A stretch of 64,000 nucleotides of DNA, from contig NW_017804043.1 of NCBI RefSeq assembly GCF_001625305.1, positions 1,319,283-1,383,282 of the forward strand. The letters are read 5' to 3'. This DNA comes from Branchiostoma belcheri (Eukaryota; Chordata; Leptocardii; Amphioxiformes; Branchiostomatidae). Each line of letters opens with the position of its first letter. The first letter of the stretch is position 1. The notes below the pieces were generated by a model. The model was not told the DNA's origin. It did no database searches and saw only the letters and a list, made by a program, of their open reading frames with translations. Both the position numbers and the translations under genes were made by a program. Below, piece by piece: positions 1 through 10,067 of the stretch.

Positions 1-180
1 TCTTCCGAACCCCCCCTGGCTACGGGCATGACCACTGCAGTATTTAAGAAGCAGGAACAGTTAAGGTGTTAAGTACTAATGATAGTTTTATTTTGTATCT
101 GTTGACTACATCTGTTCATCATGTTTTGTTTTGACCTGTACTTAGCCCAGTGTGGCAAAAACGTGCAATAAAGGTTGTCA
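1..180 (+). other. 3' end of an unidentified transcript or retroelement
   Basis: There is no coding signal, but the stretch ends with AATAAA at 167-172 followed by a GT-rich tract, as at a plus-strand polyadenylation site. It may be the 3' tail of a gene lying left of the window or of a non-LTR retroelement. The sequence alone does not decide between these. Confidence 0.3.
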
Positions 181-1888
181 TTCATTACAATGTAATTCAT
201 ATTCCTTTTGCAGATAATAGAGAGATCACAATTATATTACTTTTATTGTTCATCTCTGTAAACAAGCTTAAAGGGTAGAACCTAGCACACTTAGGCCATA
301 CATTAAATTTAAAAGAGCTGTAGGTAGTGCTGCTTTTACTGGTCCATGCTTCTTCAGTGAATTCAAGAAATGGCTGATTTAGTGACTGTCGCAATATAAA
401 CTTGAAAGTTCTGAAAGTTAAATTACATTCTTAAATCTTTTAACATCACTCTCAAATCTGCATAAGAACTAAGTTGTATTATATCTAATGTTACATTCAA
501 TACACAGAACAAAAATCAAACTGAACTTTTCATAAAATGTGGTCAAACCACAGCATTACAACCAAATTTGAACACATCTAAACTTGGTAATGTGATGTAC
601 ATGAAATAAAATCTTCTTCACCTTGGCTCCCCCTGAAAAATAGCATTCTAAACATCTTTAGATATAACGTATTTCAAATGACCATCAAATTAAGATTACT
701 CTCACACAAAACTAGCTTCAAGGTATCATTAAATACTGAACACACATCCTGATACATGTACTTAGCAACAGAAGGTATTAATCTTCTAAAGCACAAATTA
801 CATTTCACTTCAATGCATCTAGAAAATCATTTCATCTTGACTAGAGCCATCTTCTCATCTAAAGACTGGCACAGGCGTAATTTTTAGTTAGTAGCTCTAT
901 TAAAGATGAAGGTTTTAAAACTATTTTTGCTGTACGATAGTAACTTATTTACCTACGTTAGTAATGCAACTAAGAATGCTGACAGTACATAGCTCAATCA
1001 TAGTAGTTTTGCCTCAGTTGTAAACATTAAGAGCAAGCAGTTCACTGTAAGATAAAAGACAACAGATTTGACTAATAAAGACATTTCTGAAACAATGAAT
1101 CAAACGAAATGCTAATCGACAATTACATACATCTATTGGCACCCAAGCAACCAATACAATACTGGCCCTCGGAAATAAAAATTACTGGCACTTGCCAAGA
1201 AAACAAACTTGACATGACATGTCATGTCATGGTACATGACATCCTAATTGTATTTTCTCTTTTTTCACTTTTGGTGTTGTTAAGTACGATACCCGTGTTA
1301 CAAGGATTCTTCAGCAAATATTATGGAGTTACTTAGCATATCTAGAATAAGTGCATGGCTCATATGGCTTCAGAATCACTAGTACATGTACATGTCCTTT
1401 TAATTAGTTAATCATTAACAGTCAAGTGATAACTACATAAATTTAGTTGCAACAAATATTTTCAATCAAACAAAACATTTTGCAACACTTTCGGAAACAG
1501 GTGCATCTTCCATTATAAGTCAGGGCGCCATTTCTTTCCTTCTTTATTTGTTTATCTGAAGTGCTTCTTTCCAAGCCTTAAGCAAAAGAGTTGAGCCAAA
1601 AATTTACATTTGATCTATCTAAGGCTAGCCTGGGTACCATTCTGTTTGTAAGCCGGGGCCTCCCATACTCACTCCCTAAGAAATATTTCTTAGAAGAAAG
1701 CGAGTATGGGAGCCCCGGCATACAAATAGGATGGCACCCAGGCTGATCTAAGGATGTTTCACTTCTAAGGCGTAGCACTACTTATCTTATAATTTAGTCA
1801 ACACTGAAGTATCTGCAGAAGACTTTGGCATAACTATACATGTGCATTGCAACTGCAAGGCAAGAGAGTTTTACACTGGGAACACATT
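181..1888. other. AT-rich non-coding stretch, presumed 3' region of ACMSD
   Basis: No conserved ORF or splice-bounded exon is visible on either strand apart from the fold-back element at 1626-1745. Low-complexity AT-rich sequence directly downstream of the ACMSD stop codon fits a long 3' UTR, but no convincing minus-strand polyadenylation signal could be fixed. Confidence 0.3.
1626..1745. mobile_element. Fold-back MITE, TAGCC family, 9-bp target duplication
   Basis: The arms begin TAGCCTGGGT and end ACCCAGGCTG and pair over roughly 50 bases around a short centre. The flanks atctaaggc (1617-1625) and atctaagga (1746-1754) agree at 8 of 9 bases, which is a 9-bp target-site duplication. It shares its terminal bases and duplication length with the elements at 7576, 11791, 52433 and 52632. 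Confidence 0.75.
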
Positions 1889-4800
1889 TCACGTTTCCAT
1901 GGCTTCAGACGTCTTTGCTTGTTCAAACCTGCTCGCATCCACACCAAGAAATTCCAAGGCATTCCCAACCAACAGCTTGTGCTGAAGAAACAAGATACAA
2001 CATTGAGAAATGCAGTTAAATAAAATGGGATGTGCACACTGTGTTGTTACCTGTGATGTCCAAAAATTACTTTTGGCTGTTCCAAGATCAGGGAGCACCA
2101 GAGTGTCGCACTTTCAAGTTTGATATTCTTCCACTTTCAGTACATTGTCCCCTAAATTAAGGTTACCAGGAGACCCTAAATTAGGGCTACCAAGAAACCC
2201 TAAATTAGAGTTACCAAGACAGCTAAAATGTATATCTTATTCTTAAGCAGAACTTACGAACAACAAGTAAAATGACATGTTATGTCACACATGTCATACA
2301 AACTTTTATGTGTTGATTACCTTGAGATTTGAATCAAAGTCCTGCATGGACTCGACAAGTTTGCCAGGGTGGTGCTCTCCCAGAGGGAAGGGGTAGTCAC
2401 TCCCCAACACTACACGGTCCTGGAAATAAACATGACAAACAATGTGTTAGGACATGTGGCATAAACAGTAGCGTATTCAGCTCATCAGGACCAAGAGGTC
2501 CCGGGTTCGAATCCTACCCATGTCAACAATCTTGTGCCCTTGGGAAAGGCACGACTTTCTCTTAACTTGAGTGAAAATGAGTGTTGTCCAGTGTTCTGTA
2601 TTTGTTTCCATGTGTGGGACACAACACCAGCAACAGCTGTCTGTGTCCCACGTGTATTGTATTGTTACAATTTGAATAAAGCAAATCAAATCAAAATATA
2701 ACAAAGCTCCAAGTGCTGTGTACCGGTTTGCTGGACCAGTTTCAGACTAAACCTAAACCTCTGGACTTGAATCTGGACCTGAACCTAAATGTGGGTTCAG
2801 GTACACAACACTAAAAGCTCCCCTCTGTTGTATTTATAAAACAGCACGTTCTGCCTCCCCTACCTCTCCCATGGTCTCCACAAATTTCTGGTAATTGACA
2901 GAAAAGCTGGTGCTCGCTAGAACCCTGTAATTTGCAGCTTAAAACATAACAAAGCTCCCCTCTGTTGTACATGTATCTATAAAACAGCACGTTCTGCCTC
3001 CCCTACCTCTCCCATGGTCTCCACCAGGTACTTGAGCGCCCTCTGGTCGTGTACGAGGGAGTCTGTGTAGATCTGTCCGACGTAGTTCCGAGGGTTGTGG
3101 GGGTTATCCACCGCGCAGAGGTCCGGCCGCACGTTAAACCCGTGCTCGATACGACCGATGGTGAAGGGGAACGCACCCCCTGGGGAAAACAACAGAAATT
3201 CTTAAAAATAGACGTCTGATTGCCAAAAAAAAGTTACTCAAGCAACTGGATATGATTTTGGAAACAGTCAGACATTTCAGGTAGCATCCACTAGAAATTT
3301 TTCGGTAGGGAGCTTTATAAGCACAAACAAGCAGAAGGCAGCTTTATAAGCACAAACTATTGATTGACGTGCAAATAAATTTTTGGAACTCCAAAAGGAA
3401 ACAAAAGTTAGACAAGTCAAGACAGGGATGATGCAAATTAGTTAAAAGCTCAAAATCATATCCAATTGCTTATGTAACTGTTTTTGGCATGTCTTATTAC
3501 CTTCACCGACGTAGACATCATGTTGATCAAGGTGTAAATCTGGCATTAGTGGATAACATCACAATCCACTGATGCCAGATTTGTAGTGGATTGTGATATT
3601 ATCAACAACATAAATAATACAACTAATGAGCTATCTAAAGCTATCTTCAAGATGACTTAACAAGACACAAGCATCATCAAAAGTGTTGAAAATATTGTTA
3701 GAATCGTATCTAGCGCGTGGCAATGTTATCAGTATTAACTATGAAACATGTAGAACTTACCCCCATGTGCAAAGCAGACCTTGAGTTTGGGATGTCTCTC
3801 CAGAACTCCACCAAATATCATGGAGCACATGGCTGTAGCTGTCTCCCCTGGCATGCCTGGATAGAAATGTTCATGTCAAAACATCAGTAATATTACCATA
3901 CAGTCATGTCTGTAATCCATGTATTATGTATATGGGACTTCTCAGAGAACATTTCCTAATGGAAAATGGAGTATCTTAACCACAAAATTTTGTAGCAGGC
4001 ACTGCACTACTAGGGTTTAGAAGCAAGATATGTTGTTTGCGGGGCACATTTGGGCAAAACTGTGACCACAATAATTTACGGAGGCCGACACTTAACGATG
4101 CCCAATGGCAATGTTTTCTTCATTTTGCAATACGAATTTCTGACTATTGAAGATTTTTGGTGGTTTAGAACAAAAAGGGGAATTCGAAAGTCCAGAACTG
4201 GTTCCAGATGTTCAGGGTTTTTTTTGGACTTGAACCTAAACATTTTTACAAGTCCAGATCTAGTTTCTGTGAACTGGTACACAGCACTACTTCAGCATGC
4301 TTCAGTAAAGTGTAACAAGTTGAAACAGAAATGTTCAGTGTGACTTACCGACCAGCCATGGCAGCCAGTATTTGGACATGCGACCTCCCTGTTCCATGTC
4401 CCAGGGGTGCACAAAGATAGAACAGTTGTACTCTTCAGCCGCCTGAAACATAAAGGGAAAAAAATGAATGAAGACCGAGTAATTCGGCAAAAAATTCCTG
4501 GTGAGTCATTTTTCTTGAGTAAGTGAACAGTTTAATTCTCATTATATACATTGAAAAAATCTTAACTTACGGCTAACATTTGCAAAATAATGTAATTACA
4601 TGTTTAGAGCTAAAACTTTTGATCCAACACAAAGTTCTTTCACCTAGAGCTTTTGACCAGTCGCTCTGGTCTTCCTCAGTAGACTGACCCAGTGAGGCTT
4701 GTCTGAAGTGTGACGTCAACACTGGGTCATCAAATGTATCTGGTAGACGATGACATTTTAAGCTATTTACATCAGGGCCCATCGCCCCTCACTCAACCGC

Positions 4801-7014
4801 AACAGGGGGCCGACATTGTCAACCAGATATTTTTGACCCAGTGTAGACGTCACACTTCATGTGAAGCCATGTGACAAGCTTCACTGAGTCAGTCTAAACA
4901 GGAAAGGTTTATAGGAATCAGGATACAAAATATTAGACAAACGCTCCGTACAGCAAAGATGGGCTGCAGCTCTGGTGCGTCCAGGTTCCACTCGTTCACA
5001 TGTGAGCCTATCTGAACCCCGGGAAAGCCCAGCTCCTTCACACATCGCTTCAACTCCTGCACGGCCAGCTCAGGAGCCTGCATGGGCAGGGTACCCAGCC
5101 CGATGAACCGGGAAGGGTACTTGTTGACGGTACGCGCCATGTCGTCATTCAGGATCTTACACAGGTCAAGGGTGTCCTCCGGTTTTGCCTGGAAATTCAA
5201 GACAAAAATTGTTAAAACACTCTGGCTGAATTCATCTGTTATCTCCTAGAAAAATACAAAGATAATCTCCAAGCAGATCCCTTTTGGCGGCAAGACAGTA
5301 TAAGACATTAGCCAGAGGAGTTTGTACGGCCACCGAAGGTGGCTAATGGACACTCCTCTGGCCAATGGACATAGCCTTGCCACCGTATGGTCTGCTTGGA
5401 GATTATATAAAGATCCATCCATCAACTTGATGCTTGAATGATTCACAGTGAGTAACAAACAGGAAAATCTGCAACAGTTTTCGTGCTTATGAGGGCTATT
5501 TCTATACATACATGTATGGTATGTTATTTTCCAATGACAGAAAATACAAATTAAGGCAATGAATGAATTTTTTTGACAAAACGATGATAACACAACTTAT
5601 CTTTGTTCATAGATTTAACAACATTACTGCTGACTTACCCAGTAACTGAACATGACAGGAACAGTAGACAATGCCTGGACAGTCACACCTGCAGCAAAAC
5701 AAATCAGAAACTTTGTTATTCCTTCCTCAAGAAAAACACTGCAACGCATGATTTTTATGTGCACTTTTCACAACTTTTTTTCACTTCACTCAGGTGTAAA
5801 TGAGTACCTAGCCTTGGTTAGGGACCTCATGAAGGCCTGGTGAACCCCATCTCATACTAGCCACAAAAAGGCAGCAGAATCTTCAGCTAGTTGAAGGCGG
5901 CTGCCTCAAAATGAAAGAAGAAGAAGAAGAGGAGAAGTGCTCACCTGTTGCGTCCATTTCCCTGATACGGACCTCTGGGTCCCAGCAGTTGGCATCAATA
6001 ACACGGAACAACTTCCCGTCTCGTACCATGTTGGCCTTGCCCTTTGGTGAGAAAAAAAAACCGGTTCAGGATTATCAAGAGAAAAGTGGTATAGATATGC
6101 AACCTAATGCCAACCAAGAGGTACTGGGTTCAAATCCAACTTATGTCACCAATCTTGTGCCCCTGGGAAAGGCACTTAACACGCCTTTCCGCACTTCACT
6201 CAGGTGGAAATGAGTACCTAGCTTTAGTCAGGGACGTCCCTCAGAGGTCCCGTGTTTGGGGAGAGCTCAGCCACACCCCATGACCACGCACGTTAAAGAA
6301 CCCACCACACTTATCGAAAGGAGTAGGGGTCTTCCTCGGTGTTAGTGGTAGTAACAGTCCAGTCTTACGCAGCTTGTACTTACATGACATTGTACAAAAC
6401 TGGTGTGTTACGCCTACAAACGCGGTTTACTGGTTATGAGAAACAAACAAAATGTAATTCCTGATGATGACATCATACTTACATTGCAGTGATCGTGGAG
6501 CTGGATCCACCCTCCATAGCCATATCTCTGAAAAACACATAGTGAAAAGACATTAATATCATAAACTCATAAATTCAACTTTACATGTATAACGTATACA
6601 GCCCTTCCCTTGAACAAACCTTGTCAAGCAACATTCTTGAATTTTTAACACTCTGGAACGGACAGGGGGGGAGGGGGGTGGTCAAACAAATCTGGGACGG
6701 GGGGTTGGGTCAAACAAGTCTAACGGACAGGGGGCTCAAACATCTAGGACAGGGGGGTCAAACAAATCTGGGACAGGGGGGGGTCAAACAAATCTGGGAC
6801 GGACAGAGGGGGTCGAAATAATGAATTTTTAACTGGACAGGGCCGGGGGTGGCTAAAAAATCTGGACTGGACAGGGGGGTTGGGTCAGAAGCTGATCTGG
6901 GACCCATTTTCTACAGAATCCTTTTCTCATGAATGTCAAAAACATACAAGCGCTCACCTCTTTCAAATCTGGCCACCTTTCTGGCAGGATGTGGTTGTGA
7001 ATATCTATCTTCAT
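1889..7014 (-). CDS. ACMSD: 2-amino-3-carboxymuconate-6-semialdehyde decarboxylase (ACMSD), 10 exons
   Basis: This is a cytosolic zinc decarboxylase of the kynurenine pathway. It turns ACMS into 2-aminomuconate semialdehyde and so diverts tryptophan carbon away from quinolinate and NAD synthesis. Exons on the minus strand, in order: 7014-6958, 6527-6483, 6041-5945, 5688-5639, 5188-4952, 4442-4349, 3856-3761, 3179-3007, 2419-2321 and 1981-1889. All have GT/AG borders and matching phases, giving 1041 nt and 346 residues (human about 336). By position the expected residues of the amidohydrolase fold are present: His6 and His8 in the DIHNH motif, Arg47, His174 in VHPW, Trp191, His224 in AHGGG and Asp291 in GSDYP. 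The start is the only ATG in frame directly before the metal-binding motif. The gene appears intact. Introns carry SINEs, a MITE and a G-rich minisatellite. I identified it from family features, not from a database search. Confidence 0.96.
2321..2450 (-). other. ACMSD: ACMSD exon 9 and start of the intron upstream of it
   Basis: Exon 9 (2419-2321, 33 codons) holds [10 protein letters not shown] with the metal-binding Asp291. It has a clean ccag acceptor and a gtaatc donor. Confidence 0.9.
2450..2700 (+). mobile_element. tRNA-derived SINE (family 1) in an ACMSD intron
   Basis: A tRNA-like head holds the B-box core GGTTCGAATCC. It is followed by the family body (cttgtgcccttgggaaagg, then a degenerate cttgagtgaaaatgag) and a caaat-type repeated tail. 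It is inserted antisense to ACMSD. The same head and body recur at 6105, 32335, 38225, 51565, 57745 and 61075, and in reverse at 30657. Confidence 0.75.
2814..3024 (-). repeat. Tandem duplication of the ACMSD exon 8 donor end
   Basis: The segment 2951-3024 contains the last codons of exon 8 and its gtaggg donor. It is repeated at 2814-2881, with a period of about 140 bp. The downstream copy carries the final exon bases and a second donor at 2864/2863 but has no acceptor of its own. Confidence 0.75.
3219..3515. mobile_element. Fold-back element (ACTGGATATGATTTT family)
   Basis: The left arm (about 3223-3290) holds caactggatatgattttgg and cagacatttcaggta. The reverse complement of its outer part follows near 3460-3505. 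The middle contains further hairpins. The same arms recur at 30040-30130, 32060-32200, 38550-38600 and, most completely, at 44011-44316. Confidence 0.65.
3990..4300 (+). repeat. Dispersed 300-bp repeat, copy 1
   Basis: About 300 bases closely match 39030-39335 in the same orientation, from the gtagca..gcac segment through ggaggccgacacttaacgat to ctggtacacagcac. Partial relatives lie at 2715-2810 and 35030-35130. No coding content was recognised. Confidence 0.65.
4465..4905. repeat. Fold-back repeat with CACTGGGTCA arms
   Basis: The arms contain gtgacgtcaacactgggtca (about 4710) and the reverse-complement-like tgacccagtgtagacgtcac (about 4834). An outer part with aagaccgagtaattcggc links it to the fold-back at 48065-48390. 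It is an interspersed element with unclear borders. Confidence 0.5.
5262..5405. mobile_element. MITE with CTCCAAGCAGATC termini
   Basis: It begins ataatctccaagcagatc and ends gatctgcttggagattat-like, a near-perfect inverted pair. The inside consists of smaller inverted pieces around ggccaatgga. Relatives lie at 11003-11166, 25710-25900, 29985-30250 and 31605-31728. Confidence 0.75.
5775..5935 (+). mobile_element. SINE 3' part with (GAA)n tail, abutting an ACMSD donor site
   Basis: The body cttcactcaggtgtaaatga..cagcagaatcttcagcta..ggcggctgcct ends in a GAA-rich tail at about 5908-5935. The tail stops roughly 10 bases from the edge of ACMSD exon 3 (5945). The same tail at 51565-51850 lies equally close to an SLC38A11 exon. 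Confidence 0.7.
6105..6350 (+). mobile_element. tRNA-derived SINE (family 1)
   Basis: It holds a decayed tRNA-like B box (gggttcaaatcc), then cttgtgcccctgggaaagg and cttcactcaggtggaaatga, followed by the longer family body up to gtcttcctcggtg. It lies in an ACMSD intron, antisense to the gene. Confidence 0.7.
6658..6905 (+). repeat. G-rich minisatellite in ACMSD intron 1
   Basis: Degenerate units of about 28 bases, gggacaggggggtcaaacaaatct, are repeated some eight times with runs of 4-8 G on the plus strand (C runs on the gene's sense strand). The tract could form G-quadruplexes. Confidence 0.75.
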
Positions 7015-7404
7015 GTCGCCCTGTGGCTGCTCTGTCGTGTCAGGAAAAGATTCAGGATTGAAATGATGAAAAAAGTGCGACGATCGGTGGACTTGGACTT
7101 GGAGATATCAAGGAGATCACGATCGCGTGAAAATGTTTTTGTTCGCTCAGTAGTTCAGCTGACCCAAAGACCGCTATATTACAACAAGACCGTTCGATTC
7201 ACTTTGAAAACAACTCAGACTTGGCCAGAAATTAGCTCTTATGTCCTCTGACTTGCTGAGAATAGAAATACGATCAAGAAAACGGCGAATTTCGTCAAAA
7301 TCCAGAGAAATTTGGCGCTGAAATGCGATATACACAACGCAACGTCAACATCCGACTTGAGTCGCGTTCGAGTTTAGTCCGCATGCGTATGGAGGTGTGG
7401 CCGC

Positions 7405-7432
7405 TACGTCACCGCGGTGTGAACTTTGACCC
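7405..7432 (+). promoter_or_regulatory. CRE-like and DR1 (HNF4/PPAR-type) sites upstream of ACMSD
   Basis: TACGTCAC at 7405-7412 is the reverse complement of a CRE-like GTGACGTA. TGAACTTTGACCC at 7420-7432 matches the direct-repeat-1 motif bound by HNF4 and RXR partners. The pair is about 400 bases upstream of the ACMSD start codon in a CpG-rich stretch (7260-7480) that looks like the promoter. Function is inferred from the motifs only. Confidence 0.5.
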
Positions 7433-7575
7433 AAATGGCGCGAAATTTAAGATGGTCCCGCAGTATGAACCGCTAGAGGCCGCTTAAGAACCATGCAATT
7501 CAAATTTCTAACTTGTAAGCCATACTTCGTAACTTGTAACTTTGCAGGCACACAGAAAGTTTAACATGGAACAGC

Positions 7576-7741
7576 TAGCCTCTACCAGGCTTAGGGAGGC
7601 GGCTGGAAAGAGTAGAAATCGGCCAAATAGAGAGATAACATGCCAAACTTTTCGATTGTGGACCAACTCCCCTGGCATGTTATCTCTCTATTTGGCCGAT
7701 TTCTACTCTTTCCAGCTGCTTCTAAAGCCTGGTAGAGGCTA
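7576..7741. mobile_element. Fold-back MITE, TAGCC family, 9-bp target duplication
   Basis: The long arms begin tagcctctaccaggct and pair with agcctggtagaggcta at the other end, so almost the whole element is inverted repeat. Flanks tggaacagc and tagaacagc match at 8 of 9 bases. The inner arm sequence gataacatgcc is shared with the copy at 11791. Confidence 0.85.
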
Positions 7742-7744
7742 TAG

Positions 7745-9420
7745 AACAGCCACAAATGCACAAAACTTGAGACAATGTGTAAGTCTTTGCTTTAATAATA
7801 TCACTGACTTAAAAATAAGTTTCACACAATATGCTTTCCAGAGCACAAACTAGAGAACGAGAAAATCAACAACAAAGACACAAGGTACCATATTATATAC
7901 ATTCATCCAATATCTTATAAAGGACACTGTATGTTAATGACCATTCATAGCAACATGATTTAGACACATAATGTATTTAACTTCACGCCATATTGGAGCA
8001 ACTGCCTAATGCACTGTGAAAGTACCATTACTGCTTACATTTTTTTGTTAAATACACATTAAGATAAAGTATTACAGGTAAGTATATGTTGATATTGATA
8101 CACAATACAATGTAGTTTGTTTTCATAGTTGTGAGCTAAAGGTTGATCTACAATGATTCTTTGGTATGGGACTACAATGTAGTCTATACTAAAAATGAGA
8201 CTATCCTTTCTATCAAACCACTACACAAGTTCACAAATCCTGTCAACTTACAACATGTAACATTATATTGTTCTCTTTCAAAATACCTTTTTAACTTGAT
8301 GCTCTATACATTATACTTCAATCTAATGATACCCAGTACTTCACTATAATTGTTTTCCTTCAACATTACTATATAAAACACTATAAACTCCCAGAAAACA
8401 AGTTAAAACCCTGTTGGTAAACTCCTTATATAATTTATAATAATTAAAAATAAGATTAAATCATTCATAATCTATTGCTAAAATGCCAACCAAGTCTGGC
8501 AATATATCACTTGGTGAGACCATGTTCTTGACAGATTTCTATTCTAATTTAAACATTTTCTACTTCACTACAATGAGTCCTTAAGCTGACAATGATATCA
8601 GTGAATGATACGATAGATATGCTTAGCCAAGTCCTGCTTGACTAGATCCATCAAAAATTCTGTTTGGAAAGTCAAATATGCAAATATTATTTTGCACAGT
8701 GTTATAGCAACAACACAGAATATGGAGCACAAAAATAAAATATCAGCAGCAACAAATACAAATTTCAGGGCTAAATTCCCTGCAAGAACATAATAAAGAA
8801 AATTGCACATCGATAAAGTGTGTGACACTGTGTCACACTTATAATAATGATGATGATAGTAATCATCTATGATTATTTCTGTATACTACAAATATACTAC
8901 TTTGGTTTAAGAAAAAAAACACTTGTAAACAACAGAGTACTGTAAACCCTGTATACTGAATATCTGCATACAATGGTAATCGCCTTAAATGACAAATATG
9001 TATTTTGCACACAGTTCACTATGCTAATCAGTTATGCATTCTTTTTAAAATCATACTTGAAGTTTTGAGTTACTTCAACTTTACCAATTCATCATTACTG
9101 ATTGCAAGTACATGTATTGCCATCTCTCAGCAGTACAATCCGAAAGCGGAAAGTAACTCCTTATAACAAAAATTTACAATAATTTACAAATTAACACATA
9201 CTGTACCATAAGTATGCCCAGAAAATGCCTTATATAAATACATGTAAATATAGAGCAGTTATCTGTAATTCATTGATACAACAGCATCATTTTGTACAGT
9301 CAAATAAAATGGTACTTTAGATGGTACTTAGTGTCCTGAACTCTAACAACATAAATCAATATAATTGGAAGATGTAGGACATTGGGTCTTCTCGCTTAAC
9401 CTGGAAACTTTAACCTGGAG
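7745..9420. other. AT-rich stretch without recognised features
   Basis: No splice-bounded conserved ORF, RNA gene or clear repeat was seen. The position downstream of the minus-strand RING gene stop would allow a long 3' UTR, but no polyadenylation signal was assigned. Confidence 0.3.
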
Positions 9421-9519
9421 CCTTTAGGTGATTACAAAATAAAGAGAATGTAATGGATTCCTGGAAAAGGTTGAAGCTAATTCCAGGAAGGTATTAAGAT
9501 TGATGATGACTGAAACTGG

Positions 9520-9668
9520 GTCAAGGATAAGGCCTTGGGAAAAAAATGTTGTGTTTCCTGTTTCCCGACCGACCCTAGAAAAACCTGCCGACCCTAACCT
9601 TTTTTTTGGGTGGACCCCTGCAAGGGACATAAATTTTTAGAGCTGATCGACCTTTTCTAGCTTCATGA
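9520..9668. mobile_element. Half copy of the GTGTTTCCTGTTTC fold-back element
   Basis: It holds gttgtgtttcctgtttcccg, then gaccctagaaaaacctgccg and gacccctgcaagggacata. Complete fold-back copies with both arms lie at 12585-12913 and 14481-14855. Right-arm halves lie at 17160-17310 and 21465-21597. Confidence 0.7.
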
Positions 9669-9800
9669 TATGACACCTGAGTGATGTCAGATGTCAATAT
9701 TTCAGGTCATTGACCTAGCTTATTTGTTTGGAGAAGAAGAAGAGAAAACAGAGCAAAAACAATATGTTTTCCTTCCGAATCGGTAAACATAAAAAAAGTT
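9668..9800 (+). repeat. Dispersed repeat with a perfect IR1 motif
   Basis: AGGTCATTGACCT at 9704-9716 is followed by the GAAGAAGA-rich and cagagcaaaaacaatatgtt segment that marks this family. Other copies are at 11230-11490, 49540-49805 and 52150-52335. Confidence 0.65.
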
Positions 9801-9827
9801 GATGATGACAACAGAAGAAGAGGGAAT

Positions 9828-10067
9828 ACTACATGATTCTACTACAGTTGATGACAGAAGAACGAGGAATTGCTACATGATTGCTACACCACAGCTACAT
9901 AGAGATTGCTACATGATTCTACTACAGTTGATGACAGAAGAACAAGAAGGAATTGCTACATGATTGCTACACCACCGCTAAGGGATTGCTACATGATTCT
10001 ACTACAGTTGATGACAGAAGAACAAGAGTAATTGCTACACGATTGCTACACTGTAGCTGAGGGATTG
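9828..10067 (-). repeat. TGTAGCAAT minisatellite in the 3' UTR of the RING gene
   Basis: Higher-order units of 65-80 bases contain nine copies of ATTGCTACA (TGTAGCAAT on the transcript strand) and three of ctacagttgatgacagaaga. The array runs up to the stop codon of the RING gene. The TAG stop itself sits in the first TGTAGCAAT. Confidence 0.8.

Noticed and set aside
5911..6213. 100-codon plus-strand frame at 5.9-6.2 kb
   Set aside because: It joins a SINE tail, the antisense of ACMSD exon 3 and another SINE.
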